A stretch of DNA of 64,000 bases from Ypsolopha sequella (GCA_934047225.1 OW203991.1:9734001-9798000), one strand, 5' to 3'. Shown: positions 32,164-43,505, counted from the stretch's first letter. Numbers and translations are program-made. The notes: generated by a model from the sequence alone, not told the origin.

Positions 32164-32978
32164 CCTGAGGCCGAAGCCCGAGCCGTTTTGCAGATCAACA
32201 CTATTTTTTGTTCTCTGAATTAATCCTCTGCTAATGTGTAACAGCTGTCTTTGATAACTGATTTAATCCCCTAGTATAGCATGTTTGGCGAGGCTGAAAG
32301 CCGAGCCGCATTTTCAGTTAACACTATCTTTTGTTTTCTAATTAATTTTAATCATCTGCTTAAGTATCATTGGAAGTCTTTGGCGAAGAAGAAGGCCGGG
32401 CTGCGTTTCCGAAAGACACCATTTTTTGTTCTCTGAATTAATCCCCTGCTAAAAGGTCTTTGGCGAGACCGAAAGCCATGCCGCGTTTCCAAACGAAAAT
32501 TTTTTTTTGGTTATAAAGTAGCGTATGTCTTATTTCAGGTCTAGAACTACATTTAAAGCAGTTTCAGCCCTATCAGTTAGGGAGGTACGGTGTGAAGATG
32601 TGTATTACTTTTCTATAGGAACTGACACCCAATTGCCTCTGAACTGATTAATGGGATAAAAAGTGGTCTACTATGTCCTATTCCAGGTCTAGAACTACAT
32701 TTTTGCAAAGTTGAGCCTAATCGGTTTAGTAGGTATGGCGTGAAGGAGTAACAGTACATCACTTTTCTATAGGAACTTGACAACCCATTGCCATCCTATG
32801 GGAACTAATTTATCGGATATAAAGTAGCTTTTGTCCTATTCCAGGTTTAGAACAACATTTGTGCAATGTTTCAACTCAATCGGTTCATCAGCTACGGCGT
32901 GAAAGAGTAACAAACATACCAACTTTATACAACTTTAACAACTTTAAATCCATCCCAACTTTCACATTTATAATATTG
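32163..32978 (-). mobile_element. Helitron-like remnant (second half) with internal tandem units
   Basis: This continues the element begun at 28063. The left part (32163-32510) has four degenerate units starting (TTTGG)CGAGGCYGAAAGCC..GCCGC and containing TTTTGTTCTCTGAATTAATC. The right part (32520-32970) has three units of about 145 bp around CAGGTCTAGAACTACATTT, CAATCGGTT and GGCGTGAARGAGTAAC. It ends ACTTTCACATTTATAATATT, the inverse of a typical lepidopteran Helitron-like 5' end. Non-coding. Confidence 0.55.
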
Positions 32979-34565
32979 TTTGGATGTACCTTACATGAGA
33001 AGAGTGCATCCGCAAGACGAAAGAACATGAACTCATCCCTTGAATTGTTATGGACATCAAAACACTCATTTTCTATTCCTTTTATTGGATTAAGAAAGTA
33101 CTTACGAAAGTAAATACACTCCTAATACTTGCAATATTTGTGAGATACATACTTTAGGTCACTTCTAATTATATAGCCAAAAATACATACTCAAGACTCG
33201 GTAAGTGGTCAGTGACCCTTTTTGAGAAAAAACACAATAAAAAGGTTAAAAGGGTTGTTGCACCTTGGTCTTGACCACTTACCGAGTTTCCCGTTTATAC
33301 GGACGGACAGACGGACAGCCTAAATAACAAATTTAGTCATTTTACTTTGAAATTGAAGGACTTTGCGAAGACAACTTCATCCTACTTTTCACCCCTTCGG
33401 GGTTGGATTTATCACAAACGCTGAGTTACGTATAAAGTAATTTTCAATTGTCAGTCTAAACACAAAATTTAAAGATCCTAACTTCGAAACAGACAAACTT
33501 TGTAATAAAGAACTTTCATACGAACTTTCATTTTTTTTTACCGTCATCTAGACCTCGCCGAGCCCTTTTCTTAGAGTTACATGAACATGGGTCTAGCATC
33601 AGCCGTTTGGGAGATATGGGCCTGTAAAGTTTTGACACTTTCGGCAGACAGATCTCGTCGAGAACTTTTCCTAGACACCCATCAACATGGGTCTAACTCC
33701 AGCCGTTTGGGCAATACAGGCCGTCAAAGTTTTGACATTAAAAAAAATCTTTTTGGCATCCCGTGGTCCAACCCCTAGGGATGCACTACCTTCCGTTTAA
33801 AAGGTATTTTGCTTGGATATAGGTAGATATAGATAGATAGATAGATAGATAGACAGATAGATAGATAGATTGTGGATATATAGATCGATAGATATCTCAA
33901 AAGGAAAAAATGGAACCCTTATAGGATCACTTGTGTGGCTGTCTGTCTGTCCGTCGGTTACAGCCGATTTGCTCTGGCACACATACTTTCAAGAATTTTC
34001 ATGTCCACTATATTAAATTGCAAAATCGATGCCATTTTCATAATAAACGTCCCAACAAACCATAAAAACGACACCCATATTGATATTTACACATTTCAAC
34101 ATTTAAACCCTATCGCACCCCAACAGGGGATGATGGTATTTCACGTCCACTACGTTGTATTTAAAAATCGTAGTCGTTTTCATGATCAGCGACCCGATAA
34201 ACCATACAAACGATACCCATGTTGATTTTCAGAATTTGTTACCCCATTTCCCCCTTTTAGGGGTTGAATTTTGAAAAAACCTGAAACACGTATTTACTCA
34301 TTTATTAATAAGAGTACTCCTGTGAAGTTTCGAATAAAATAGTTTAACTATTCTTGTTTGCCCATACAAACTTTGGACCCCCGTTTCACCCTTTCAGGGG
34401 GTGAATTTTGAAAAATCCTTTCTTAGTGCACCTTAAGACCTCTAAAGGAACCTACTTGCCAAATTTGTAATCTCTAGACCCAACGGTTTGGGCTGTGCGT
34501 TGATATGTCAGTCAGTCAGTCAGTCAGTCAGTCAGTCAGTCAGGTTCTTCTTTTATATATTTAGA
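32979..34565 (-). mobile_element. 1.59 kb Helitron-like unit, tandem copy 1
   Basis: It runs from TTTGGATGTACCTTACATGA to CTTCTTTTATATATTTAGA. Read on the minus strand, the latter is a TC-starting end, TCTAAATATATAAAAGAAGA followed by (TGAC)n. Contents include an ACTCGGTAAGTGGTCA inverted pair (33195-33290), a GTTTGGGAGATA / CCGTTTGGGCAATAC pair of direct units (33600-33720), a (TAGA)n tract and a (TCAG)7 tract. Open frames here (33581-34225) lack domains. Confidence 0.6.
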
Positions 34566-36153
34566 TTTGGATGTACCTTACATGAGAAGAGTGCATCCGC
34601 AAGACGAAAGAACATGAACTCATCCCTTGAATTGTTATGGACATCAAAACACTCATTTTCTATTCCTTTTATTGGATTAAGAAAGTACTTACGAAAGTAA
34701 ATACACTCCTAATACTTGCAATATTTGTGAGATACATACTTTAGGTCACTTCTAATTATATAGCCAAAAATACATACTCAAGACTCGGTAAGTGGTCAGT
34801 GACCCTTTTTGAGAAAAAACACAATAAAAAGGTTAAAAGGGTCGTTGCACCTTGGTCTTGACCACTTACCGAGTCTCCCGTTTATACGGACGGACAGACG
34901 GACAGCCTAAATAACAAATTTAGTCATTTTACTTTGAAATTGAAGGACTTTCCGAAGACAACTTCATCCCACTTTTCACCCCTTCGGGGTTGGATTTATC
35001 ACAAACGCTGAGTTACGTATAAAGTATTTTCAATTGTCAGTCTAAACACAAAATTTAAAGATCCTAACTTCGAAACAGACAAACTTTGTAATAAAGAACT
35101 TTCATACGAACTTTCATTTTTTTTTACCGTCATCTAGACCTCGCCGAGCCCTTTTCTTAGAGTACCATGAACATGGGTCTAGCATCAGCCGTTTGGGAGA
35201 TATGGGCCTGTAAAGTTTTGACACTTTCGGCAGACAGATCTTGTCGAGAACTTTTCCTAGACACCCATCAACATGGGTCTAACTCCAGCCGTTTGGGTGA
35301 TACAGGCCGTCAAAGTTTTGACATTAAAAAAAAACTTTTTTTGGCATCCCGTGGTCCAACCCCTAGGGATGCACTACCTTCCGTTTAAAAGGTATTTTGC
35401 TTGGATATAGATAGATATAGATAGATAGATAGATAGACAGATAGATAGATAGATTGTGGATATATAGATCGATAGATATCTCAAAAGGAAAAAATGGAAC
35501 CCTTATAGGATCACTTGTGTGGCTGTCTGTCTGTCCGTCGGTTACAGCCGATTTGCTCTGGTACACATACTTTCAAGAATTTTCATGTCCACTATATTAA
35601 ATTGCAAAATCAATGCCATTTTCATAATAAACGTCCCAACAAACCATAAAAACGACACCCATATTGATATTTACACATTTCAACATTTAAACCCTATCGC
35701 ACCCCAACAGGGGATGATGGTATTTCACGTCCACTACGTTGTATTTAAAAATCGTAGTCGTTTTCATGATCAGCGACCCGATAAACCATACAAACGATAC
35801 CCATGTTGATTTTCAGAATTTGTTACCCCATTTCCCCCTTTTAGGGGTTGAATTTTGAAAAAACCTGAAACACGTATTTACTCATTTATTGATAAGAGTA
35901 CTCCTGTGAAGTTTCGAATAAAATAGTTTAACTATTCTTGTTTGCCCATACAAACTTTGGACCCCCGTTTCACCCTTTCAGGGGGTGAATTTTGAAAAAT
36001 CCTTTCTTAGTGCACCTTAAGACCTCTAAAGGAACCTACTTGCCAAATTTGGAATCTCTAGACCCAACGGTTTGGGCTGTGCGTTGATATGTCAGTCAGT
36101 CAGTCAGTCAGTCAGTCAGTCAGTCAGTCAGGTTCTTCTTTTATATATTTAGA
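34566..36153 (-). mobile_element. 1.59 kb Helitron-like unit, tandem copy 2
   Basis: It directly follows copy 1, in the same orientation and with the same end points. About 15 single-base or small differences were noted by eye across 1.59 kb (roughly 1 percent), plus length changes in (TAGA)n and (TCAG)n (7 versus 9 units). The outer edge reads, on minus, CTCA|TCTAAATA, consistent with a Helitron 5' end inserted after an A. Confidence 0.8.
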
Positions 36154-36889
36154 TGAGGCTACGCACCGTCGCAATATAATAAATTCTCAACTCAATTGAC
36201 AAGGCATTCAAGTAATTCGTAAAATTGTTTGGTGCCTATGTAGTCGAGGTGGTGAAGCGGTTTGACGCTTTGACCGATACTATTAATGTTTGATGTTTCG
36301 CTCCGACACGCTTCAATACAGTTATATTTTTCTGAAACTTTAGAATTGCAATCATAATTTTCTCCTTACATGTTAAAAACAACGTCCCTCTGCTTATGAA
36401 AACTATAAAAAATGGTTTCAAAGTAAAACGTTACTTTGAGTATTAAATATAACATCGTGCTGCGTAAAAAGGGAGCTGAGCAGTTATTTTATTAGAGAAA
36501 TAGTTCACAGGAAAATTTTTTTGGGCGTTCACGCCTGTTTGAGATAACTACTAGAGTAAAAATATTACTCTGTCGCTACTGTCCAACACGTCCCTACATT
36601 TCCACAGTCTTACCTTTTCTGATGGCAGCGGCGTGAAGCTAGTGAAGAATTTCGTTAGTTTTTGTAAGGAGAAAACTTGCAAAGTGCGTAACAAATCACA
36701 GGTACAATTTAGTACCATGTAAATAATGCTAATCCGTAGTATCCGCATATTATCAGAAAAACGATTTGTATGTTACTATAGCTAATGGCTTCAAGGTCTA
36801 AAATAAATGAGCTATTATCTTGTATAGTTAACTTGGAATACTTGAACACAGAATATTACCGATGTATTTAGGCATAATTTATATACTGT
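36154..36889. other. Unrecognised DNA
   Basis: Open frames at 36236-36748 have no domain. Confidence 0.4.
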
Positions 36890-36992
36890 AGGTATTTTAT
36901 TGGTAAGTAGCCAAGAGGACCACAAAGAGTGGTAAAATATTGGAAAGGTCTAGCTTTGTCCAGCAGTGGACGAAGACAGGCTGATAGTTTGG
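36890..36992 (+). repeat. LINE 3' end fragment
   Basis: TATTGGAAAGGTCTAGCTTT, then GTCCAGCAGTGGACGAAGAC and AGGCTGATAG match the well-known moth LINE 3' end pattern (GGCCTATGTCCAGCAGTGGAC...AGGCTGATGATG), recalled and not searched. Truncated 5'. Confidence 0.6.
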
Positions 36993-37072
36993 TATTATTT
37001 ACTATAATAATAAAATATAATGTTACCATTCGGCTTTTCTTTATAAATATTGATACGAGTATATAATAGTGT

Positions 37073-37464
37073 TTTTTTTGTAAATTATACACATTAATTA
37101 ATATGAGCAAGATATATTTCGAATCCTTTTGGACTCAGCATCAGTTGCATTGACAATAGATATATGACATTATAAATATAAAAGACAATTTTTTTTTTTT
37201 GAACTGTTTCACAGTTCGCATCATTAAGTCATTTCACCCGGCACTCACAGATATTCAGCTTCGCACGTGGGAATCCTCATTCATCTGGTCGCTTGGTACC
37301 CACTTTGGACCAGGCCTTAACAAACAACACTAAAACACGGAAAAAAAAATTGTCTTTTATATTTATAATGTCATATATCTATTGTCAATGCAACTGATGC
37401 CGAGTCCAAAAGGATTCGAAATATATCTTGCTCATATTAATTAATGTGTACAATTTACAAAAAA
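37073..37464. mobile_element. Foldback element with ~125 bp near-identical arms
   Basis: The left arm 37073-37200 and right arm 37341-37464 are reverse complements with very few differences, around a 140 bp spacer. Each arm carries the AGATATATTTCGAATCCTTT / GGACTC(A/G)GCATCAGTTGC motif. The spacer has its own GCACTCACAG-like unique sequence. No target duplication was confirmed. Confidence 0.85.
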
Positions 37465-37646
37465 ACTACTATATGTATTATTTACTAGGTATTTTTATAC
37501 TCCACCGGTATAGTAAGATAAGGTTTAATTTTTTTTTGCTCCCCTTCTGCCTATACTAGCAATGCTTGTGATAAGTTTGTACTTAACAATATAAAACTTA
37601 AACAACATTAAAAAACTAGACTACCTATAAATTAATATTAATATAA

Positions 37647-37766
37647 AAGATATAATTATACCTAACTAAATTAAGAAAAAACTAAGAAAATATTTTATAT
37701 GGTTTAATTTATAGGTGAGTTTTTCTTAGTTTTCCTTAATTTAGTAAGGTATAATTTTATCTTTTA
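37647..37766. repeat. Imperfect palindrome
   Basis: AAAAGATATAATTATACCTA...CTAAATTAAG.AAAACTAAGAAAA at 37647-37690 pairs with 37722-37766. AT-rich hairpin, origin unknown. Confidence 0.7.
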
Positions 37767-37847
37767 CGTTTAATTATAATAAGCTTTTTGAGTTAATAAC
37801 GTTGAGACGTCATCAACATTTAAAATTCTTAACGTTTTTCGTTTTTT

Positions 37848-38148
37848 TAGCGGTAGGTAGCTCAGGGGTAGATCGCTGGCCTCCCAATCTTGAGATCCAG
37901 GTTTGATTCCCGGTCGGGCATGTACCAATGAGTTCTTCGGAATTTATGTGCATATTATTCTTACTTACCACTTGCTTAACAGTGAGGAAAACATCGTAAA
38001 AAATTAACGTTTATTTGTGCTCGACGGACGGCGATATGGTTCACCAATCATCACGTTGGGACGTAATAATTGTCGGTGAAACGCAGGTGTACCGAGTGTG
38101 GATTGTGACAATCTCTCACACCCTCTCGGGGATTCATATCGTGACAAT
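37848..38148 (+). repeat. tRNA-derived SINE (plus strand)
   Basis: The head AGGTAGCTCAGGGGTAGATC (box A, about 37856-37870) and AGGTTTGATTCCCGG (box B, about 37900-37913) have tRNA spacing. The body runs to a 3' part with CACACCCTCTCGGGGATTCA. The same family occurs at 42885-43106 (-) and 55480-56083 (-). It is a SINE and not a functional tRNA gene. Confidence 0.75.
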
Positions 38149-38889
38149 ATAATATTTTTTTTCTAAGGTTTGCACAAACACGCTCTTAAGGCGATATATG
38201 AAAAAATTACGGGTGTTTCTTTTCTGTGTATTTCATGAAATATACGGAAAATTTCAATAAATTTCTGGTATATGCATTTTGACTATATAATCTAGGGTTT
38301 TGAAATTGGAAAATATGTTTGGATAAATTTTCCTCGATAGAAATAATTGTTGAAATGAGGTCTTCAAACACACTTTTTCTCCTCGTTTGACTAATAGGAA
38401 CCATATACAGAACTCAAACATATTTTATTAAGTATGTTTCAACAATATCTACAGATTTGATATTTGAAATTTAACTAGCTATTTTAGTTTTTTTAATAAA
38501 AATATAAAACCAACTTTTTTCCCTTTTGCCCTGAATCCGCTCCTCTCGCACTGCGCGATTTTTCGCTTGGAGTGACAGTGACAAAAATAAAATTCGCATA
38601 GCCTCTTAAGAAAATAGATTATGGTACGCCTTGAAACAACCACACATTGTTTACTCACAACGTGAAACTTTCAGGCTCTTTTCACTTGATTCTTCTTGTT
38701 TTTTAGAACGTCTCCTCCCTTAGCTACTAAATCATCCAGAGAGGGTCCTTTTTTTCCCGGACTAGATGTCGTCTTCAATTAGAAGTTCCGTATCTTTCAT
38801 CTGTTACGGTGAAGTAATCGAATTAGTTTCTGGTTTGTTTACATTTTGTCGTTTCCAGAAGATTTTTTTAACATAACGTGAGCATGTCA
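38149..38889. other. Unrecognised DNA
   Basis: No gene or paired repeat recognised. Confidence 0.4.
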
Positions 38890-39245
38890 ATAGTTTTTTC
38901 AATGCATGTGCTCGTAAAGGCCCACTTTTTATGCATCAAAACCGAACAGAAAGTCGATTATTTTGCCCTAGGGCTTTAGTATTATTATTTTTTAATTTAT
39001 TTACAATGGTTGGCTAACCTACAGCCTTTCCTGTGTACCATAGACGTTATACTTTTTTTTCCACTGTTTAACGGCTCTGGATACAATCCTTTTGAGCCAA
39101 TCATAATTTAAAGTTCACAAGATTATATTTGTTTTCATTTCCTCACACTATGCATTGAAAAACTCGCTACGCTCGTGTTTTAAATCGTCCTCGTAATTTA
39201 TTCCTTTTCGCCCTAGTAGCATAAACTACTATTTTTATCAAAGTT
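38890..39245 (+). repeat. Interspersed repeat family C, copy 1
   Basis: GTGCTCGTAAAGGCCCACTT, TTTTGCCCTAGGGCTTTA, GTTTAACGGCTCTGGATACA, CTCGTGTTTTAAATCGTCCT and CATAAACTACTATT all recur in inverse orientation at 43122-43505. Non-coding, class unknown. Confidence 0.75.
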
Positions 39246-39369
39246 TGTCATTGTTTTAAATAAAAAAGCAATTACCACTCACAGTTAACAAGCTACAAAC
39301 AAATAAACGGATAACGAGATACAAATTATAATTCTGTTAAATTAATTTAGAAAACGTTTCACGCAGTTT

Positions 39370-39560
39370 TTTAGATAGATAGATAAAACATTTATTCACT
39401 ATTACAATACGTACACAATTCACATTCAACACAATTAAATATTTACATTAGCAATTAAAGAAACGGAACAAGCTTTAACAATAACAATAATGATACATAT
39501 ACTTAATTATGGACATGTTACAATAGTAAAAGGGCTCCGACTCAGTATTTGCTGCAAAGA
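39370..39560 (-). repeat. LINE 3' UTR with (TATC)n tail, minus strand
   Basis: TAGATAGATAGATAAAACAT at 39373 is, on minus, ATGTTTTATCTATCTATCTA, a simple-sequence LINE tail preceded by a non-coding 3' UTR. No ORF. Confidence 0.45.
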
Positions 39561-39961
39561 TTCTATTTAAACACAGTTTTTTTTATTTAATTTAAATAAT
39601 TATTTTAATTTTAATAATTTCTATTTAAACACAGTTTTTTTAACGGTGTACCTACTTATATACATATGAATATAGGTAGACGGAAACCTCCTCTGTGGGT
39701 CCGTATTTAATTTATACGTATTATCGTAATTAAAACAGATAATGCCGTCGCTTTCATTATAAAGAGCTTAACTTTGAAAATGTTTTAATCACAAGAGATA
39801 AAAATGTAAATACAGTTCACGAAATCTAATTAAAAACCATTGGTTTATTGATATGCCCATCACGCGCTCTGTTTGTTGGCAGTCGTTTATGGTGTGAGAC
39901 CAACCCGACTCCTTTTTTTTTCAGCCATAAAATACTTTTTTTTACATTCTTAAAAAAATAT
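39561..39961. other. AT-rich DNA with a short direct repeat
   Basis: CTATTTAAACACAGTTTTTT occurs at 39562 and 39620. Nothing else recognised. Confidence 0.4.
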
Positions 39962-41041
39962 AAAACCGGCCAAGTGCTAGTCAGACTCGCGCACGACAGG
40001 TTCCGTACCAATATCTACAAAAACGGAAAAAAACATGTCTGTTGTATGGGAGCCCTCTTAAATATTTATTTTATTCTGTTTTTTAGGATGTGTTGTTATA
40101 GCGGCAACAGAAATACCTCATGTACATCATCAACTGTCTAACTATCACGGATCACGAGATACAGCCTGGTGACAGACGGACTGCAGACAGACGGGCAGCG
40201 GAGTCCTAGTAATAGGGTCCCTTTGGTTACCATTTGGGTATGGAGCCCTAAGAAAGGGCTTTCGAATTTTGTGAAATGGAATATTACCTCATATGTACCA
40301 GCATCAAAAACGTATCTGTAAAAAATATTACAGCTCAATCAACCCGTAATTTTTTTACTATTACTACAACGCATATTTTAAATCAAAGATGGTAGAGCAT
40401 GCCGAGCTCGACAGTGGAGGTACCACCATCGTATCAAGCCAAACCTTATTTTTTGACCAAGATGTAGAACTTCTAGAGTTAGTGGCTTAAGAACCCGGTC
40501 CGCGACGACGACTGTTTTGATGCAAAGCATTTTGTTAAACATTTTTCTGGCCTATATAACGGCCAATATGAATTGGTGTATGTCCCTGGTGTTTACAAAA
40601 ACATCGCGGTAAAGATGAGAAAAATATATAAAAAATACTTCGCATCAAATGGACGAAAAATACGGAGCGGGCTCATAAGGCTCTACGTGAGATCTGATAA
40701 CTTTTTGGCAATGACAACGTTATAAACTTGTAAGTTTTGACAACTTACTTTACATGAAATGTGGTATCTTGCAGAAGGTGATACTTTCACACAAGTTTCA
40801 AATTTGATGAGATACTCGTACGTACTCTAAAGTAAGACAACAAATAATAAAATAAGGGTTCCGCATACAGAGGGTGACGAATTGTTTGTTAGGCGCTACT
40901 ATTTACCATGTTTTTTGTCACCTTGATGTTGCTTTGGCATCTATGTTGTTGTTATTTACCATAAGAGTTCCGTACCCATTTTTTTTGTGGTATTTGGAAC
41001 CCTTTGTGTGCGAGTCCGACACGCACTTGTCCGGTTTTTAA
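39962..41041. mobile_element. TIR element of the GGCCAAGTGC family, full length
   Basis: The left end AAAACCGGCCAAGTGCTAGT, CAGACTCGCGCAC and GGTTCCGTACC pair with the inverted right end AAAACCGGACAAGTGCGTGT and CGGACTCGCAC. The interior has GGGTCCC, GGAGTCC, and GACAGACGGAC segments. Related partial copies are at 57113-57755 and 7515-7603. The pattern is familiar from many moth genomes (recalled). No transposase. Confidence 0.75.
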
Positions 41042-41861
41042 ACTATACCACACTAACTGACGACAAAATTCAAAAATATTGGTATTTATTTTTCTTTCCA
41101 CAAAACTCCTATTGTTTTTGAAAACAGAAGCCTAAAAATGCGCTGTAAAACAAAATAAATTAACTTTCCTACAATTTTGGAGGACGGACGAATGAAAACA
41201 CAATTTGAGGTTATATAGCTACATAAATGTCACACGGAACGAGAGCATTCTAAAGTGAAGGCAAGCCATTAATAAAGTCACGAAGGGCAAACCTTTGGGG
41301 ACCAAGCAGTTTCCGTCGGTTTTCGGGAAAGAGTGTTTTATAGTGGCAGCCCTTAAAATGAACGATCCACGCATATATATAGTTCATTTTACCCCGATAC
41401 CCTAACATTGCGCGTTAAACTGATACATAGGATTATAGGATGGTTTGCATTTACATAGACTTAATGTTAAACGTGTTTAATTTCACATGATGACCTGATT
41501 TGAAGAGAAAGACGTATATACCTAGGTAGAACTTGAGCACGGGAAGAACTAGGAAGCGGGAGGGTTGTGCATTCCATGCAAGGCTCGGTGAATACATACT
41601 CCAACTGCAATTTGGACCTGGTTTTGAAGGCCTACGCCTCCCACATGGGCGGTCCAAAAACTTTAAAAATAATATATAATAGACACGATGGAGTGAAAAA
41701 TAAATTTTATGGATAACATTTTAACTTTATTTGGTATTTTTTACAAAAAAAAAAACGAAAATTTCATACAATTTTTGCAATAATTCTCTTGCTTCTTTAA
41801 AATGCCTAAAGCGATTTTAATGATTCTTTCACCAAATCATAAACCACTTTTAGATCGCTCC
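41042..41861. other. Unrecognised DNA
   Basis: A small hairpin TTAAAATGAAC / GTTCATTTTA lies at 41354-41391. No gene recognised. Confidence 0.4.
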
Positions 41862-41869
41862 ATCCCGTC

Positions 41870-42712
41870 TAGGGAATCCAATCCCGCACCTTTTTTGCGG
41901 GATCAAAAATGCGGGATTACTCATGCGGGATCCCGCACGTTCGCGGGATTGAAAAAAAAAGACGTGTGCACTCGGGGACTGCCGCGGTAAAGCTATTGCA
42001 TAGCATTTTTTATATCCAAAAAATGTCAAAAAAACTGTCAATTCTTAAGAAGTGTCAAATTTTAAAACGGTACCGTAATCAGCGACCCTACACACCCCTT
42101 GATACCGAATTAAATGCAAATTGGACCACTTTTTAAGACGTGTCAAAAGCTGTCAAATGTCAACTTTTTTAATTTGGCCATGTAGCCCCTGTCAAATCAA
42201 TCATTATAGTCTAAACCCGGAGTCAGTAGCTTAAGCCGTTCGGGAGATACAGCAGATAGAATTTTTTTTTTTTTTTAGTAGATAGATCTCGTCGAGCTCT
42301 TTTCTTAGAGTACAATGAACATGGGTCTACCTTCAGCCGTTTAGGAAATACAGGTCTCCAAAGTTTTGACATTTCCGGCGCTTAGATCTCGGCGAGCTGA
42401 TTTTAAATGCCTCTAAAACCAATGAATATGTTCTATTTCAAATAAAAATCTAAATTTGAAACGTAAAATATTGTGAATATTGTATTGTCTTAAACATCAT
42501 TATATTTAATTTATAATATAAGTGATAACTTTGCTTCATGTTGATAAGAATAATTAAAAATATTTGTGTGTATTTTCTTTCTTTAAATTACATGAAACAA
42601 AAATAATAATAATTAAAATCAATCCCGCAAATCCCGCGGGATCCGCGGGATTGATGATCTTAATCCCGCAGGCTTGCGGGATCGCGATTTTGATGCGGGG
42701 TTGGATTCTCTA
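41870..42712. mobile_element. hAT-type MITE with ATCCCGC subterminal repeats and 8 bp duplication
   Basis: TIRs are TAGGGAATCCAATCCCGCAC on the left and, inverted, TAGAGAATCCAACCCCGCAT on the right. Many direct and inverted GCGGGAT units crowd both ends (41880-41950, 42620-42710). A perfect 8 bp duplication ATCCCGTC flanks the element (41862-41869, 42713-42720). These are hAT traits. The interior is non-coding and includes 42216-42400, which resembles 33545-33740 of the Helitron-like unit. Confidence 0.85.
42216..42400 (+). repeat. Segment shared with the Helitron-like tandem unit
   Basis: AAGCCGTTCGGGAGATACAG, GATCTCGTCGAGCTCTTTTC, TTAGAGTACAATGAACATGG and CAAAGTTTTGACATTTCC align with 33545-33740 and 35130-35325. 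It lies inside the hAT-type MITE, so it is an insertion or captured piece. Confidence 0.65.
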
Positions 42713-42720
42713 ATCCCGTC

Positions 42721-42884
42721 CTATTGAAAAGTAATATTTTCTCCTATTTTGCGCTATACGGAGACGCAGCGGTCGTCCAATGCAATGCGCTTTGATATTG
42801 AACGTAGGTCGACTCAAGATCCTTGGCGGATGTATTCCCCTTAAAATGATGACTTTGGAATAACAAATACACTTTTTCACGCTA
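42721..42884. other. Unrecognised DNA
   Basis: Nothing recognised. Confidence 0.4.
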
Positions 42885-43106
42885 TGAATCCCCGAGAAGG
42901 TGTCACAGGTGTTTCATCCTGTATTCAAGTATCATCCCAGACTCGTACATCCACATTTCTCAAACGATTATTACGTCTCAGCTTGACAGTGATAAGCCAA
43001 TGGCCGTATTTCGGGCACGCACGAATCGAACACAGATGTTCCCCACGGAAATTGAACCTGCGACCTTCGGATTAGAGACGTTCGAACCACTGAATCACAG
43101 AAGCGG
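42885..43106 (-). repeat. tRNA-derived SINE (minus strand), degenerate
   Basis: TGAATCCCCGAGAAGGTGTC matches the 3' part of the SINE at 37848. AATTGAACCTG at 43050-43060 is an inverted box B, and GTTCGAACCACTGAATCAC follows in the box A region. Diverged copy. Confidence 0.6.
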
Positions 43107-43121
43107 TAAAAAATTTATCTA

Positions 43122-43505
43122 GCTTTAATAGTAGTTTATGCTACAAGGGCGCAAAGGAATAAATTACGAGGACGATTTAAAACACGAGCGTGGCGAGTGT
43201 TTTAAACGTAACCGAGTAATTTATTGCTCTTACGCCCGTGTATCATACTACGTTTTTCAATGCATAGTGTGAGGAAATAAAACTAATATTTTGTGAACTT
43301 TAAATTGTAATTGGCTCAAAAGGACTGTATCCAGAGCCGTTAAACAGTGTAAAAAAGTATAACATCTATGGTACACAGGAAAGTCTTCAGGTTAGCCAAC
43401 CATTGTAAATAAATTAAAAAAAATAATAATAAAGCCCTAGGGCAAAATAATCGACTTTTTGTTCGGTTTTCATGCATAAAAAGTGGGCCTTTACGAGCAC
43501 ATTTC
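43122..43505 (-). repeat. Interspersed repeat family C, copy 2
   Basis: Inverted relative to 38890-39245, with the same landmarks. It has an extra segment of about 60 bp near 43190-43255 (GTGTTTTAAACGTAACCGAG ... GCTCTTACGCC) that looks like an internal partial duplication. Confidence 0.75.

Noticed and set aside
33935..34225. 96-residue open frame present in both tandem units (also 35519-35809)
   Set aside because: It lies in a Helitron-like non-coding unit. Its duplication explains why it appears twice, and no domain is visible.
37848..37925. Possible functional tRNA gene
   Set aside because: Box A and box B are present but the cloverleaf is poor, and the sequence continues into a body shared with other copies, so it is a SINE head.
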